This document shows, in pieces, positions 17,463 to 26,611 of a DNA stretch of 55,335 bases. The stretch comes from Vicinamibacterales bacterium (lineage in GTDB: Bacteria; Acidobacteriota; Vicinamibacteria; Vicinamibacterales; UBA8438), in assembly GCA_029940535.1 (NCBI GenBank), contig JAPYUM010000020.1:1-55335 (forward strand). Reading direction: 5' to 3'. A program made the translations under genes and the position numbers. Position 1 is the stretch's first letter. Each line of letters starts with the position of its first letter. Under the pieces are notes generated by a model. The model was not told where the DNA came from. It was given only the letters and a program-made list of their open reading frames with translations, and ran no database searches.

Positions 17463-18868
17463 TGCGCGGAGTGCGTTCGACACTCATGCTCTTCGTGCTG
17501 GCGGTGGGGCTCGGCGGCTACGCGTACTTCATCGAAGCCGAACGGCCCGCCGCTCCACCGGAAGCTCCGCTCGACACCGTCTTCGATTTCGAGGCGGACG
17601 AGATCACGGCCGTCACCGTCATCGCCGAGAACGGGGACCGGACGGTGGTCGACAAGACGGACGCGCGGTGGCGTCTCGTCGAACCCTTCGAGGGGAACGT
17701 CGAGGTAACCGCGGTGGTCGGACTCACGTCGAGCCTCGCGACCCTCGAAATGCAGCGTGTGGTGGCGGAGCCAGATGACAACGCGGACCTGGCCACGTTC
17801 GGTCTCGACCAGCCGCGGATCACCGTCGGCGTCACCACCGCAACCGGCGTCGACACCAGCCTGTTGATCGGAGAGCGCACACCGACCGGTGGCGACGTGT
17901 ATGCAACCCTCGACGGGTCGAACCGCGTGTTTCTCATATCAGGATTTCTGGACGACACCTTCAACCAGACCACGTTCGACCTTCGCGATAAGACGATCCT
18001 CGACTTCATCAGCGACCAGGTCGAGGGTCTGGAGATCAACGGCGACGAGGTGGCGGTTGAGCTTCGCAAGACCGACAATCGCTGGGCGTTGACCAGCCCC
18101 ATTGCAGCCCAGGCCGATTTCGGGACAACCGACGGGGTCGTGGGCCGGCTCGGTACTGGTCGGTTCGCCTCCGTCGAGGCGGAAAGCACCGATGACTTGA
18201 CGCAGTACGGACTCGCGCCGCCGCGACTGAAGGTCGACGTGCGTCTCACAGGGTCGACTGCGACCCTGCTCGTCGGAAGCGCGGCCGGCCCCGGCCTCAT
18301 TTATGCGCATGACGAGGCTCGAGCGCTGGTCTTTACGGTCGACGAGACGCTGGTCGGCGAACTCACGCAGAGCGCGGAGGCGTATCGTCGGAAAGATCTG
18401 TTCGGATTCCGCCCGTTCAACGCGGAATCGCTGTCGATCGAACGTGACGGCGAGACGTGGTCGTTCGAGAAGACCGAGTCGACGGCCGGCGAAACGGAGA
18501 CCACCGTCTGGCGTCGCAGCAGTCCGGAAACGGCCGTCGTCGACACCGTCGCGATGGACGACCTCTTGGCCAAGTTGTCAAACCTGCGCGCCGAATCATT
18601 CGTCGGATCTCGCGACGGCACCGGTCTGGCGCTACCGATCGCCAGCATGCTGGTGAGGTTCAGCGACAGGGCTGAGAACTCCAACGACGAGCGTGTGATT
18701 GTCGGCCGCGCCGGACCCGATGACGCTGACCCCGACTCAGTGTTCGCGGTCAACGGCGACGAACCGGGAGCCGCCCGCTTGAATACCCGCGCCTGGGATG
18801 ACGCCATGGAGGCTCTCGACGCCCTCAATGAGTTGTCCGCTCCCGACGCGGCAAACACCCCACGGTAG
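17462..18868 (+). CDS. DUF4340 domain protein, membrane-anchored
   Basis: 468 aa from ATG 17462. One N-terminal membrane helix (LMLFVLAVGLGGYAYFI) is followed by repeated DUF4340 units. Signatures include ADEITAVTVIAENGD, WRLVEPFEGNVE, DLATFGLDQPRITV and again DLTQYGLAPPRLKV. The protein presumably lies outside the cytoplasmic membrane. DUF4340 genes commonly follow GldG-type genes, so it is likely a further subunit or partner of that ABC system. No biochemical role is known. It shares one base with dacB (taGTG). Confidence 0.82.
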   Translation: MRGVRSTLMLFVLAVGLGGYAYFIEAERPAAPPEAPLDTVFDFEADEITAVTVIAENGDRTVVDKTDARWRLVEPFEGNVEVTAVVGLTSSLATLEMQRVVAEPDDNADLATFGLDQPRITVGVTTATGVDTSLLIGERTPTGGDVYATLDGSNRVFLISGFLDDTFNQTTFDLRDKTILDFISDQVEGLEINGDEVAVELRKTDNRWALTSPIAAQADFGTTDGVVGRLGTGRFASVEAESTDDLTQYGLAPPRLKVDVRLTGSTATLLVGSAAGPGLIYAHDEARALVFTVDETLVGELTQSAEAYRRKDLFGFRPFNAESLSIERDGETWSFEKTESTAGETETTVWRRSSPETAVVDTVAMDDLLAKLSNLRAESFVGSRDGTGLALPIASMLVRFSDRAENSNDERVIVGRAGPDDADPDSVFAVNGDEPGAARLNTRAWDDAMEALDALNELSAPDAANTPR

Positions 18869-20373
18869 TGTCGTACCGACCGCTCTCGATCCTGCTCTGC
18901 CTGGCTCTCACCGCCTGCGCCTCAACCCGACCACCGCGCTCGATTGGCTCACTCCCAGAACGAGACGCCGCCCTTCATCCGCTGGCGGCGTCACTCAACG
19001 CGTTGCTCGAGACACCCGAAGCCGACGTGGCTCTGTGGGGTGTCCACGTCCGGTCGCTCGATTCGGGCGAGGGCATCTACGACCACGAGGGCGATCGCCT
19101 GATGCTGCCCGCCTCTACGATGAAGCTGGTCACCCTGGCAGTCGCGGCCGAACGGCTGGGCTGGGACTATCGATACGAGACCGCATTGCTCTCCGCCGCG
19201 CCGGTCGTGGACGGAGTGCTGCAAGGTGACCTGATCGTCCGAGGGAGCGGCGACCCCAGCATCAACGCGGAGGGGGATTCCGGCACGCCGGTGTTCGATC
19301 TGTGGACCGAGACGCTTCGTCAGGGCGGGATCAGCGCCATCGAGGGGCGGATCATCGGAGACGATAATCTGGTGGAGGAAGCAACGCCCGGCTACGGGTG
19401 GTCCTGGGACGATCTCCCCTACGGGTACGCCGCCCCCACCGGCGCGCTGGTGCACCGAGACAACATGGTCCGCCTCACGATACATTCGGGCAGCGTTGCC
19501 GGCGAGGACACGCTGGTGGAAGTGTCTCCCCGAGCCAGCGGGGTGCGGGTGGTGAACCGGGTGGAGACCAACATACCGGACGCCGAGGTGGAGTTGGCGC
19601 TGCGGCGGGGGCCGGACGGCACACTCGAGGTGTGGGGCGCCGTCCCGGCCAGCGGGGCTCCGGTGTCGCGGACCGCCTCGATCACGAACCCCACTGTGTT
19701 CTTCGTCCGTGGTCTGAAACAAGCGCTCCAACGGGGCGGGATTCGCGTGTCTGGCGACCCGGTGGATCTCGATGATATTGATGGCCGAACAATCGGCGGT
19801 CCGTTGCGGGCACTCACGAACCACCAGTCGCCTCCGCTGTCAGCGTTGGCAACCACGCTCATGCAGACCAGCAGAAATCTGTACGCGGAGACACTCCTCC
19901 ACACCCTGGCCCAGAGGCGACGACCTCGCACCGCGGAGGCGGGACGCGCAGCAATTCGCGACGTGCTCGAAACCTGGGACATCGGTCCGTCGGAGATCAT
20001 CGTCGCCGACGGGTCCGGCTTGTCACGATACAACTACGTGACGGCGCGCGCGTTGGTCGACGTGTTGCGTCGGATGCAGGACGACCCTCGCCACGCGGAT
20101 CTCTTCATGGACACGCTGCCTGTCGCTGGAGTGAGCGGGACTCTCGCGATGAGAATGGTCGGGACGGCGGCCGAAGGAAACGCCCGCGCGAAGACCGGGT
20201 CGATGGCGAACGTGAGAACCCTGTCCGGCTACGTCACGAGCGCCGACAACGAGCGGTTGGCGTTCGCGGTGCTAGCCAACAACTTCCCCGGTTCGGCGGC
20301 CCCGATCCTGTCGGTCATCGATCGGCTGGTTGAACGACTTGCGCAGTCCACACGATCCGACAGCGGACGCTAG
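18868..20373 (+). CDS. dacB: D-Ala-D-Ala carboxypeptidase/endopeptidase, PBP4 type (S13)
   Basis: 501 aa from GTG 18868. The lipobox LALTACAS predicts a lipoprotein. Active-site motifs of S13 enzymes are present: PASTMKLVT (SxxK) near residue 91, TSRNLYAE (SxN) about 332, GSGLSRYN, and AKTGSM (KTG) about 440. Such enzymes trim or cleave peptidoglycan cross-links in the periplasm. It is translationally coupled to the DUF4340 gene, so the whole 14035-20373 block may be one transcript for envelope or surface machinery. Confidence 0.9.
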   Translation: MSYRPLSILLCLALTACASTRPPRSIGSLPERDAALHPLAASLNALLETPEADVALWGVHVRSLDSGEGIYDHEGDRLMLPASTMKLVTLAVAAERLGWDYRYETALLSAAPVVDGVLQGDLIVRGSGDPSINAEGDSGTPVFDLWTETLRQGGISAIEGRIIGDDNLVEEATPGYGWSWDDLPYGYAAPTGALVHRDNMVRLTIHSGSVAGEDTLVEVSPRASGVRVVNRVETNIPDAEVELALRRGPDGTLEVWGAVPASGAPVSRTASITNPTVFFVRGLKQALQRGGIRVSGDPVDLDDIDGRTIGGPLRALTNHQSPPLSALATTLMQTSRNLYAETLLHTLAQRRRPRTAEAGRAAIRDVLETWDIGPSEIIVADGSGLSRYNYVTARALVDVLRRMQDDPRHADLFMDTLPVAGVSGTLAMRMVGTAAEGNARAKTGSMANVRTLSGYVTSADNERLAFAVLANNFPGSAAPILSVIDRLVERLAQSTRSDSGR

Positions 20374-20405
20374 CGTCCGGCATCGCAGCGTGTGAGGACG
20401 CGGCT

Positions 20406-20933
20406 CTACTGCTCGCTGCTGGCCGCATTGCCCCCCCCACCCCGGTCACGTTGGCGGCCGTGGCCAACTGAACTACTTCGGAGCCCCCCCCGAAACTCGT
20501 CCTCGATGGTCGTCAGTTCGCTCACCATCAAGAACGTGCCGACTGTGTCACCGGCCACCAATGTCAGCGGCTGGCCAACCGCCTGCACCCGATCGGCGTC
20601 ATCCAACAACTCGATCACATACGACCCGCTGGCGAGTCCTTCGAAGCGGAACTCGCTCAAGTCGGTTCCGGTGGTTCTGGAAGCGACGCGTCCGTCTGTG
20701 AGTTCCCGAATCGCAAGACGCGGAAATGCGACCGGTGTGTCCTCGTCTGTCCACACGAACCCGACCACCCGGATGACCGACGACGCGGCGAACCCGAGAT
20801 TCGACCGCTCCGCCAGGGTCGCGGCCCGCCGAGCCGGAGTCGACTGGAGTCCCCAGCTCTGGCCCCGGGCGGCTGCAGGCCCGACACTCATGACGGCGGC
20901 AACGACGAACGCCGCGATTTTCTGTTTATTCAT
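20406..20933 (-). CDS. Secreted protein with prealbumin-like domain; two G8 tracts near the end
   Basis: 175 aa from ATG 20933, with GAGGG about eight bases upstream. Signal peptide at 1-25 (FVVAAVMSVGPAAARG). The middle (about 55-140) reads like a carboxypeptidase-regulatory/SpaA-type beta sandwich: VVGFVWTDEDTPVAFPRLAI, EFRFEGLASGSYVIELLD. The gene contains two runs of eight G near its 3' end. Between them an alternative frame reads SEVVQLATAANVTGVGG, which looks more natural than the annotated RSSSVGHGRQRDRGGGG. The true C-terminus is therefore uncertain. Function unknown. Confidence 0.6.
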   Translation of the reverse strand: MNKQKIAAFVVAAVMSVGPAAARGQSWGLQSTPARRAATLAERSNLGFAASSVIRVVGFVWTDEDTPVAFPRLAIRELTDGRVASRTTGTDLSEFRFEGLASGSYVIELLDDADRVQAVGQPLTLVAGDTVGTFLMVSELTTIEDEFRGGLRSSSVGHGRQRDRGGGGNAASSEQ

Positions 20934-21119
20934 GCGGGTACCCTCACGGGGTTGCTGCCAACACACATCCACGCTCGGTATCAAGATACAGAACAGACAC
21001 AACTTATGCACCCGTCTGTGTTTACGATGGCTCGCCATCACAACCTGTGGAGGCGCCAATGTCAGAACTGAAAGTCACGGCACAGATTCGAAGGACAGAA
21101 CCGGGTCGGCTTACCTCGG

Positions 21120-22331
21120 TCACCTGGCGAGCGATTCGGTGACGAGCGTACCGGCAGTCGCGAGCACCTCGGACGGATCGGCATCGAGTCCACCGGCCTG
21201 AGCCAGGTCTCGGCGACCACCTCCGCGCGCGTCCCATCGTGCCGTCACCTCTCCTATGACGGCGTTCGCATCGAGGTCGACGTCCGCGGACCGGCTGACG
21301 ACAAGACTCACTGGACGAGTGTCCGACACAAGCACGACAACATGTCCCGGGGCACGGACCAGACGCACGGCAATCGACATGAGCGACTTCGCGTCGTGAC
21401 CAGATCGCGTCGCCAGCACGACGGTGGCCCCTCCGACCGACTGGCCAGTCGCCACCAGTTCAGCCGCGTCGGTTGATGCGAGTCGCTCACGCAGGGCTCG
21501 GACCACACGTCGTTGCGCTTGTCGCTCCTGCTGTCCGCGCTCGACCGCGTCGGCCAGCTCGGTCGGTCCGACCGACAGCAGCGTGACCGAGCGACGCACC
21601 TGATGTCGTAGCGACTGAAACACCCGGAGTGCCCGGTCGCCACACACGAACCCAACCCGAGTGCCACCCTTGTACCGTTCGGAGGTGGTCACCCCAATGA
21701 CACCGACCGATCCGGTCCGCGCGACGTGCGTCCCGCCGCAGGCGGACAGATCACACCCGGCAATCTCGACCAACCGGAGTCGACCGGAACGCCGTGACGG
21801 TTTGCGAAGCTCGAGCCGCGTGGCCTCTTCGGCGGTCACGAACCTGACATCGACGGGCCGGTCGTCCCACACCACGGCGTTCGCGGCCAATTCGGCAACC
21901 GCCATGTCCTCGAGCACCAGCGACCGGTCGAGATCGATGGTCGCGGCCTCGACCCCGAGATGAAAACCGACGGTCTGCGCGCCCAACAGACGCGCCAGTT
22001 CCGCCGACAGGATGTGTTGGCCCGTATGCTGCTGCATGTGGTCGAATCGACGAGGCCAGTCGATCCGTCCCGCCACCGTTTCGCCCATCGCGAGAGTCGG
22101 CGAGCCATCGACGATGTGCCAGACCGAGCCGTCCTCCCCGTCGACCACGTCGACGACGGGCTGGTCTTCGATCCAGCCGGTGTCATGCGGCTGCCCGCCC
22201 GAGGTCGGATAGAACGCAGTCTGCTCCAAGCGGATGGCAGTCCGCCCCTCAGCTGGCTTGACCGTCACGACATGCGTCGTGAACTCGGTCAACCTGGAGT
22301 CGGTGTAGTACAGCCGATGTGTGTCACCCAT
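21120..22331 (-). CDS. AlaX-type alanyl-tRNA editing protein with DHHA1 domain
   Basis: 403 aa. It has the N-terminal beta barrel of alanyl-tRNA synthetase editing modules (TAFYPTSGGQPHDTG). The zinc site HTGQH lies near residue 103 with CGGTH about 195. A C-terminal DHHA1-like region (GHDAKSLMSIA) ends in a Gly-rich tail (RWDARGGGRRDLAQAGG). No aminoacylation domain is present. AlaX proteins hydrolyse Ser- or Gly-mischarged tRNA-Ala in trans. The 186 bases before the next gene contain only an ACAGAC/GTCTGT inverted repeat of doubtful meaning. Confidence 0.88.
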   Translation of the reverse strand: MGDTHRLYYTDSRLTEFTTHVVTVKPAEGRTAIRLEQTAFYPTSGGQPHDTGWIEDQPVVDVVDGEDGSVWHIVDGSPTLAMGETVAGRIDWPRRFDHMQQHTGQHILSAELARLLGAQTVGFHLGVEAATIDLDRSLVLEDMAVAELAANAVVWDDRPVDVRFVTAEEATRLELRKPSRRSGRLRLVEIAGCDLSACGGTHVARTGSVGVIGVTTSERYKGGTRVGFVCGDRALRVFQSLRHQVRRSVTLLSVGPTELADAVERGQQERQAQRRVVRALRERLASTDAAELVATGQSVGGATVVLATRSGHDAKSLMSIAVRLVRAPGHVVVLVSDTRPVSLVVSRSADVDLDANAVIGEVTARWDARGGGRRDLAQAGGLDADPSEVLATAGTLVTESLAR

Positions 22332-22344
22332 ATACCAGGGCCCT

Positions 22345-22470
22345 GGTTTTCCGACGAGGCGCCCGCGTGGACGGCGTTGCTTCCTCGGTCACCCCCGCCC
22401 GGCCGGGCGGGACTGACGCCTGCATGCTCCCTCGTCGCGCCTTGCCACACAGACGCCTCGTCAGAAAACC
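22345..22470. repeat. Repeat family A, copy 2
   Basis: 126 bases with the same termini as copy 1. Its centre carries an extra perfect palindrome CCCGCCCGGCCGGGCGGG. It lies 23 bases beyond the queC stop and 13 bases upstream of the AlaX-type gene, all on the minus strand. The sequence TTTTTCGCACCATGCTAG joins the element to the queC TAG. Confidence 0.87.
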
Positions 22471-22493
22471 GCTCCGTCGTTTTTCGCACCATG

Positions 22494-23183
22494 CTAGACC
22501 GTGAGGATCGGATCGTCGACACCTACCTGGGCAAATCCGCGAGCGCGTAGCTGACAGCTGTCGCATCGGCCACACGGCTGCCCGTTCGTTGACGGCACAT
22601 AGCAGCTGTGGGTCAGCCCGTAGTCGAGCCCGAGGGCGTGGCCCTGTCGGATAATCTCAGCCTTCGACATGTGCACCAGCGGCGCCCGGACCCGAAACGA
22701 GGCACCCTCGACCCCGGCCTGTGTCGCCAGGGCGGCTAGGCGCTCGAATGCGGCCACGTACTCAGGCCGACAGTCCGGATACCCAGAATAGTCGAGCGCG
22801 TTGACCCCTATGACCAGATCGCGAGCTCCGAGGACCTCCGCCCACCCGAGCGCGAGAGACAGGAGGACCGTGTTGCGCGCCGGCACGTAGGTCGATGGAA
22901 TCCCGACGCGATCAGGTGGCTGGTCGAGCGCCACGTCTCCGTCGCCGGTGAGGGCCGAACCGCCGAACGCGCCGAGGTCGACCTCGAGCTCCACGTGGCG
23001 CTCGACGGGCAACGCGTGTGCGACCCGGCGGGCCGCATCCAGCTCACACGAATGCAACTGCCCGTAGCGCACCGTGAGCGCGAACAAGTCGAAGCCCTCG
23101 GCCCGCGACATGGCGGCGGCGGTGTACGAGTCGAGTCCCCCACTCAGGAGGACGACGGCTCGTTTGGACGCGGCCTCGGTCAT
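22494..23183 (-). CDS. queC: 7-cyano-7-deazaguanine synthase
   Basis: 229 aa. ATP-dependent conversion of 7-carboxy-7-deazaguanine to preQ0. The PP-loop SGGLDS is near residue 14, [13 protein letters not shown] near 128, and the zinc site [17 protein letters not shown] at the C-terminus. It follows queE by 18 bases on the same strand. queA for a later step is 14 kb away in this window; queD, queF and tgt are not seen. Confidence 0.97.
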   Translation of the reverse strand: MTEAASKRAVVLLSGGLDSYTAAAMSRAEGFDLFALTVRYGQLHSCELDAARRVAHALPVERHVELEVDLGAFGGSALTGDGDVALDQPPDRVGIPSTYVPARNTVLLSLALGWAEVLGARDLVIGVNALDYSGYPDCRPEYVAAFERLAALATQAGVEGASFRVRAPLVHMSKAEIIRQGHALGLDYGLTHSCYVPSTNGQPCGRCDSCQLRARGFAQVGVDDPILTV

Positions 23184-23201
23184 GGATTCACCGTGCGTGA
23201 A

Positions 23202-23843
23202 CTACACGCCCCTCGCGTCAGGGGCCCACAGATACTTGTGGAGTTGCACTTGCACCCGCACCGCCAGCCGGTCAGCGAGGACCCACTCGGCCAGCGTGAC
23301 CGGCGGGAGCACGCCGTGCACCGGTGAGAAGAGCACTGCCGCGCAGCGTTGGTCGAGGCCGTGTCGAAGCGTGACCTCTCGCGCAAACTCGTAATCCGCT
23401 CGGTCAGCGATGACGAACTTGGTCTGGTCGCGAGCCGTGAGCGACGACAGGTTGTCCCAGAGGTTGCGGTCGCACTCACCGCTGCCTGGGCACTTGACGT
23501 CCATGACCTTCACCACCGCCGCCGGCACCCGCGTCACGCTCAGGTGACCGCCGGTTTCCAGCATGACCGTGACGCCGGAAGCCAGCAGCCGCTCCATCAG
23601 GTCATACACTTCTTCTTGTAGCAGCGGCTCCCCTCCGGTGATCTCGACCAGATCGCAGCCGTAGGCGGCAACCTGAGCTACAACCTGTTCCACCTCGAGC
23701 TTGTGCCCTTCGTGAAACGCATACGGGGTGTCGCACCAGACGCAACGGAGATCACAGGCGGTCAACCGCACGAACACACACGGCCGTCCCGCCTGATCGG
23801 ACTCACCTTGAATGGAATGGAAGATCTCGTTGACGGTCAACAT
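23202..23843 (-). CDS. queE: 7-carboxy-7-deazaguanine synthase (radical SAM)
   Basis: 213 aa from ATG 23843. The longer frame to 23999 would overlap nth and lacks family character. The N-terminal NEIFHSIQGES, the radical-SAM cluster CDLRCVWCDTP (about 28-38) and EITGGEPLLQ (about 75) identify QueE. It turns 6-carboxytetrahydropterin into CDG, the substrate of QueC. The Shine-Dalgarno sequence is weak. It begins 27 bases after nth. Confidence 0.95.
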   Translation of the reverse strand: MLTVNEIFHSIQGESDQAGRPCVFVRLTACDLRCVWCDTPYAFHEGHKLEVEQVVAQVAAYGCDLVEITGGEPLLQEEVYDLMERLLASGVTVMLETGGHLSVTRVPAAVVKVMDVKCPGSGECDRNLWDNLSSLTARDQTKFVIADRADYEFAREVTLRHGLDQRCAAVLFSPVHGVLPPVTLAEWVLADRLAVRVQVQLHKYLWAPDARGV

Positions 23844-23869
23844 TCGGCGGTTCCATGTCAATTGTCCGT

Positions 23870-24583
23870 TCACTTCCCGACCTTGTCCACGCCGATACGC
23901 GGACACAATGACGCCAGCCGGCACCGGCCACAGATCGGATAGAGCGGTTTGCAGACGTTCTGTCCCCATGTGACGAGATACAGATTGATGAGCGGCCACC
24001 AGCGGCGGGCGACCGTGCGATAGAGCGCCTGCTCCGTCTCATCGGGGGTGCGGGTCGCCACCCAGCCCAACCGGTTCGAGATCCGGTGCACATGGGTATC
24101 GACACAAATATTGTCTTCGCTCCGCAAGGCGACAATAAGCGTCAGATTGGCGGTCTTCCGACCGACGCCGGGAAGGGCCACCAGTTCTGCCATCGTGGTC
24201 GGAACCTGTCCAGCGTGGCGCTCGAGCAGCAACCGGCAGGTGGCCTTCAGGTGGCGGGCCTTGTTCCGGTAGAAACTCACCGGGTAGATCAGTGTCTCGA
24301 TCGTGTTGGCACGGAGCCGAGCCATCGTAGCGGGCGTGTCGGCGCGGCCGAAGAGGCGCGTCGACGCTGCAAGCGTCACGGGGTCTCGTGTCTGGGCCGA
24401 GAGCAGCGTCGCGACCAGGACCTTGAACGGGTCCGCTTGCTGGTTCTCGGCCATCTTGGCGACCACCGGCTCTTCCATCGGCCGCAGCGCCGCCTTCAGA
24501 CGTCGCATCACCAGACCGACCTGTCGGCGCGGGGGCGCCGAGGCGGGACCAGAGCGCGCCGGGACGATGCGTCGTGCCGTCAT
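23870..24583 (-). CDS. nth: Endonuclease III, DNA glycosylase/AP lyase
   Basis: 237 aa. Repairs oxidised pyrimidines. The helix-hairpin-helix LPGVGRKTANL carries the catalytic Lys, VDTHVHRI the catalytic Asp, and CKPLYPICGRCRLASLC is the C-x6-C-x2-C-x5-C [4Fe-4S] site. There is a short basic N-terminal extension (about 25 residues). It sits between the hydroxyacid dehydrogenase and queE, 48 bases from the former, on the same strand as the BMC genes. Confidence 0.96.
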   Translation of the reverse strand: MTARRIVPARSGPASAPPRRQVGLVMRRLKAALRPMEEPVVAKMAENQQADPFKVLVATLLSAQTRDPVTLAASTRLFGRADTPATMARLRANTIETLIYPVSFYRNKARHLKATCRLLLERHAGQVPTTMAELVALPGVGRKTANLTLIVALRSEDNICVDTHVHRISNRLGWVATRTPDETEQALYRTVARRWWPLINLYLVTWGQNVCKPLYPICGRCRLASLCPRIGVDKVGK

Positions 24584-24631
24584 CAGAGAAGGACCAGGCG
24601 GAGATACCCGGGGGCGGTCGGACGTGCGGCC

Positions 24632-25597
24632 TCAACGATGGACCGGCGTCACCGCGGGTCGCCCGCCGAGCACTTCCACCACGTTTCGCACCGCCAGCGC
24701 AGCCATCGCCGCGCGCGTCTCTCGGGTCGCGCTGCCAATATGGGGCGTCAAACAGACGTTCTCTCGCTGCAGGAGACCGGGATGCACCCGAGGCTCCTCC
24801 TCGAACACATCGAGCCCGGCCCCCGCAATCAGACGCTCTTCAAGCGCCCACGACAGCGCTTCCTCGTCCACGACCGGACCACGCGATGTGTTGATGAGAC
24901 AGGCCGACCGCTTCATTCGCGCCAGCGTCCGCCGGTTGATCACGTGCCTGGTGGTCTCGGTCAGTGGGAGGTGGAGTGACACCACATCGGACGTCAGCAG
25001 AAGCTCGTCGAGCGATACGACCGTCTCGTCAGAGACGGAGTCACGGTCGGCGCCGGGCTTGGCCGCGAACACGACCTGCATGTCGAATGCGGGCGCGACC
25101 GCGGCCACGGCCCGCCCGATGCGACCCGCGCCGACGATGCCGAGTCGCTTGCCCTGAAGCTCGCTCCCTAGCATGAAATCGAAAGTCCAGCCGGTCCAGC
25201 CGCCTCGCCGGACGGCCCGGTCGGCCTCACCGATTCGCCGCGTGACCGAGAGAATCAACGCCCACGTCAGCTCGGCGGTCGCGCCGGTGAGGATATCCGG
25301 GGTGTTGGTGACGACGATACCGCGCGCGGCCGCCGCTACCACGTCGATGTTGTCGAAGCCAACGGCAACGGTGGCGATCACGCGTAGCGAGTCGCCCGCG
25401 GCGATGGCGGCCGCATCAATGCGATCGTTGAACATGCAGATGAGTCCCTGTTTCCCACGAAGTCGCGCACACACCTCCTCATGTGGCAAATCGTCGGTCC
25501 CCGGGTGAAGATCGACCAGGCATGACGGCGCGAGCTGGTCGAGGACGGCTGAGGGCATCCGGCGCGTCACCAGCACGGCTGGCTTGGTCTCGGTCAT
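24632..25597 (-). CDS. D-2-hydroxyacid dehydrogenase (glyoxylate/hydroxypyruvate reductase-like)
   Basis: 321 aa from ATG 25597; upstream open frame overlaps a BMC gene and is rejected. The NAD(P)-binding GIVGAGRIGRAVA is near residue 152. The catalytic triad is visible: Arg in INTSRGPVVDE, Glu in DVFEEEP and His in LTPHIGS. It resembles GyaR/GhrB-type enzymes that reduce glyoxylate or hydroxypyruvate. It follows the three BMC-P genes by 37 bases and is probably co-transcribed. It may handle a product or recycle NADH for the compartment. No encapsulation peptide is obvious. Confidence 0.86.
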   Translation of the reverse strand: MTETKPAVLVTRRMPSAVLDQLAPSCLVDLHPGTDDLPHEEVCARLRGKQGLICMFNDRIDAAAIAAGDSLRVIATVAVGFDNIDVVAAAARGIVVTNTPDILTGATAELTWALILSVTRRIGEADRAVRRGGWTGWTFDFMLGSELQGKRLGIVGAGRIGRAVAAVAPAFDMQVVFAAKPGADRDSVSDETVVSLDELLLTSDVVSLHLPLTETTRHVINRRTLARMKRSACLINTSRGPVVDEEALSWALEERLIAGAGLDVFEEEPRVHPGLLQRENVCLTPHIGSATRETRAAMAALAVRNVVEVLGGRPAVTPVHR

Positions 25598-25634
25598 GGC
25601 GGTTGGGCGGGTCGGCGGGCCAGCATGGAGTCTG

Positions 25635-25907
25635 TCAATCAGCCGCACCGGATGGATCGACGATACCCACGATGGCCGCGTCCACCGGCGCGGCGCGCCG
25701 CCCAAGCGCGCTCCCGGCCGCGCGCCCCTCGAGCACGAGCAGCACCAATTCGCCGATACCGGCACCAACCGCGTCGATCGCCAACTGTGCCGCGCCCGTG
25801 GGCTCGCCCGCCTGGTCCACCGGACGGGCGAGTAGCAGCTTCGCCCCCTCGAGCTTGGGGTTCTTGCGGGTCGCGACGACCGTGCCGACTATGCGCGCCA
25901 ATCGCAT
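25635..25907 (-). CDS. BMC-P vertex protein (EutN/CcmL family), first
   Basis: 90 aa from ATG 25907, which overlaps the stop of the next BMC-P gene (TGATG). The pfam03319 signature is clear: LARIVGTVVATRKNPKLEG at the start, QLAIDAVGAGIGELVLLVLEG in the middle and APVDAAIVGIVD near the end. Pentamers of this family cap the twelve vertices of microcompartment shells. It is the last of three tandem BMC-P genes. Confidence 0.94.
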   Translation of the reverse strand: MRLARIVGTVVATRKNPKLEGAKLLLARPVDQAGEPTGAAQLAIDAVGAGIGELVLLVLEGRAAGSALGRRAAPVDAAIVGIVDPSGAAD

Positions 25908-26236
25908 CAGCTCTGGCCCTTCACAGCGGCGCGGCCGGACCGACGGCGGGGCGGGGGTCTGGTGCCGCTGGCATCCAGGCTCCACTGGTCGCAGATGCCG
26001 ATGACGCTCGCGTCGGTGGGCACCGCGGCCGGAAGGAACGGGAACGAGGCCTCGCGTCCGCGGACGAAGAACACCTCCTCACCGCGACCCGCCCCGACCG
26101 AGTCTACAGCCACCAACGGGACACCAACCGTCTCGCGCTCGGGGGATAACGGCTGCAACACCAGGAGCGTGCGCCCGGCCAGACCTGGGTCCTTGGTCGT
26201 GGCGACGACGGTACCAATAACTCGAGCCAGGTGCAT
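25907..26236 (-). CDS. BMC-P vertex protein (EutN/CcmL family), second
   Basis: 109 aa. Same fold: LARVIGTVVATTKDPGLAG, VAVDSVGAGRGEEVFFVRG, VPTDASVIGICD. It differs from its neighbours by a basic C-terminal tail (residues about 92-109, RPPPRRRSGR) that would project from the pentamer and could contact cargo or nucleic acid. Translationally coupled to the first BMC-P gene. No good Shine-Dalgarno sequence is seen before its ATG; it begins nine bases after the third BMC-P gene. Confidence 0.93.
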   Translation of the reverse strand: MHLARVIGTVVATTKDPGLAGRTLLVLQPLSPERETVGVPLVAVDSVGAGRGEEVFFVRGREASFPFLPAAVPTDASVIGICDQWSLDASGTRPPPRRRSGRAAVKGQS

Positions 26237-26245
26237 GGGGCAGGC

Positions 26246-26521
26246 TCAGGACGCCTCGTTGGTCGAGACCACATCGACGATGCCGATGATCGCCGCATCG
26301 ATCGGGCGATCGGCCTGGCCGGCCGCCATTCTCGCGGAACTGCCGCTCACCACCAGCACCGTTTCCGCCGCGCCAGCATCCACGGTATCAACGGCGACGA
26401 TTGGGCCACCCCGGGCCTCGCCGTCCGGTAGGACGGGCTGGACGAGCAACAATGTGCTCCCGACCAGCCGCTCGTCTTTACGAGTGGCAACGATGGTGCC
26501 CACGACTTTGCCCAGAATCAT
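26246..26521 (-). CDS. BMC-P vertex protein (EutN/CcmL family), third
   Basis: 91 aa. Signature LGKVVGTIVATRKDERLVG, VAVDTVDAGAAETVLVVSG, PIDAAIIGIVD. Three divergent BMC-P copies in a row are characteristic of aldolase-type compartments of the Planctomycetes-Verrucomicrobia (PVM) kind and relatives. The gene is separated from BMC-H by 118 bases containing a strong hairpin. Confidence 0.94.
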   Translation of the reverse strand: MILGKVVGTIVATRKDERLVGSTLLLVQPVLPDGEARGGPIVAVDTVDAGAAETVLVVSGSSARMAAGQADRPIDAAIIGIVDVVSTNEAS

Positions 26522-26611
26522 GGCGGGTCACGTCTCCCAATGGTTCGTGGGTCAGGTCCCGGCGCGTGCCGCTCGGAGGAACCCGGCGGGCATGCATGAG
26601 GAACGCCTCGG

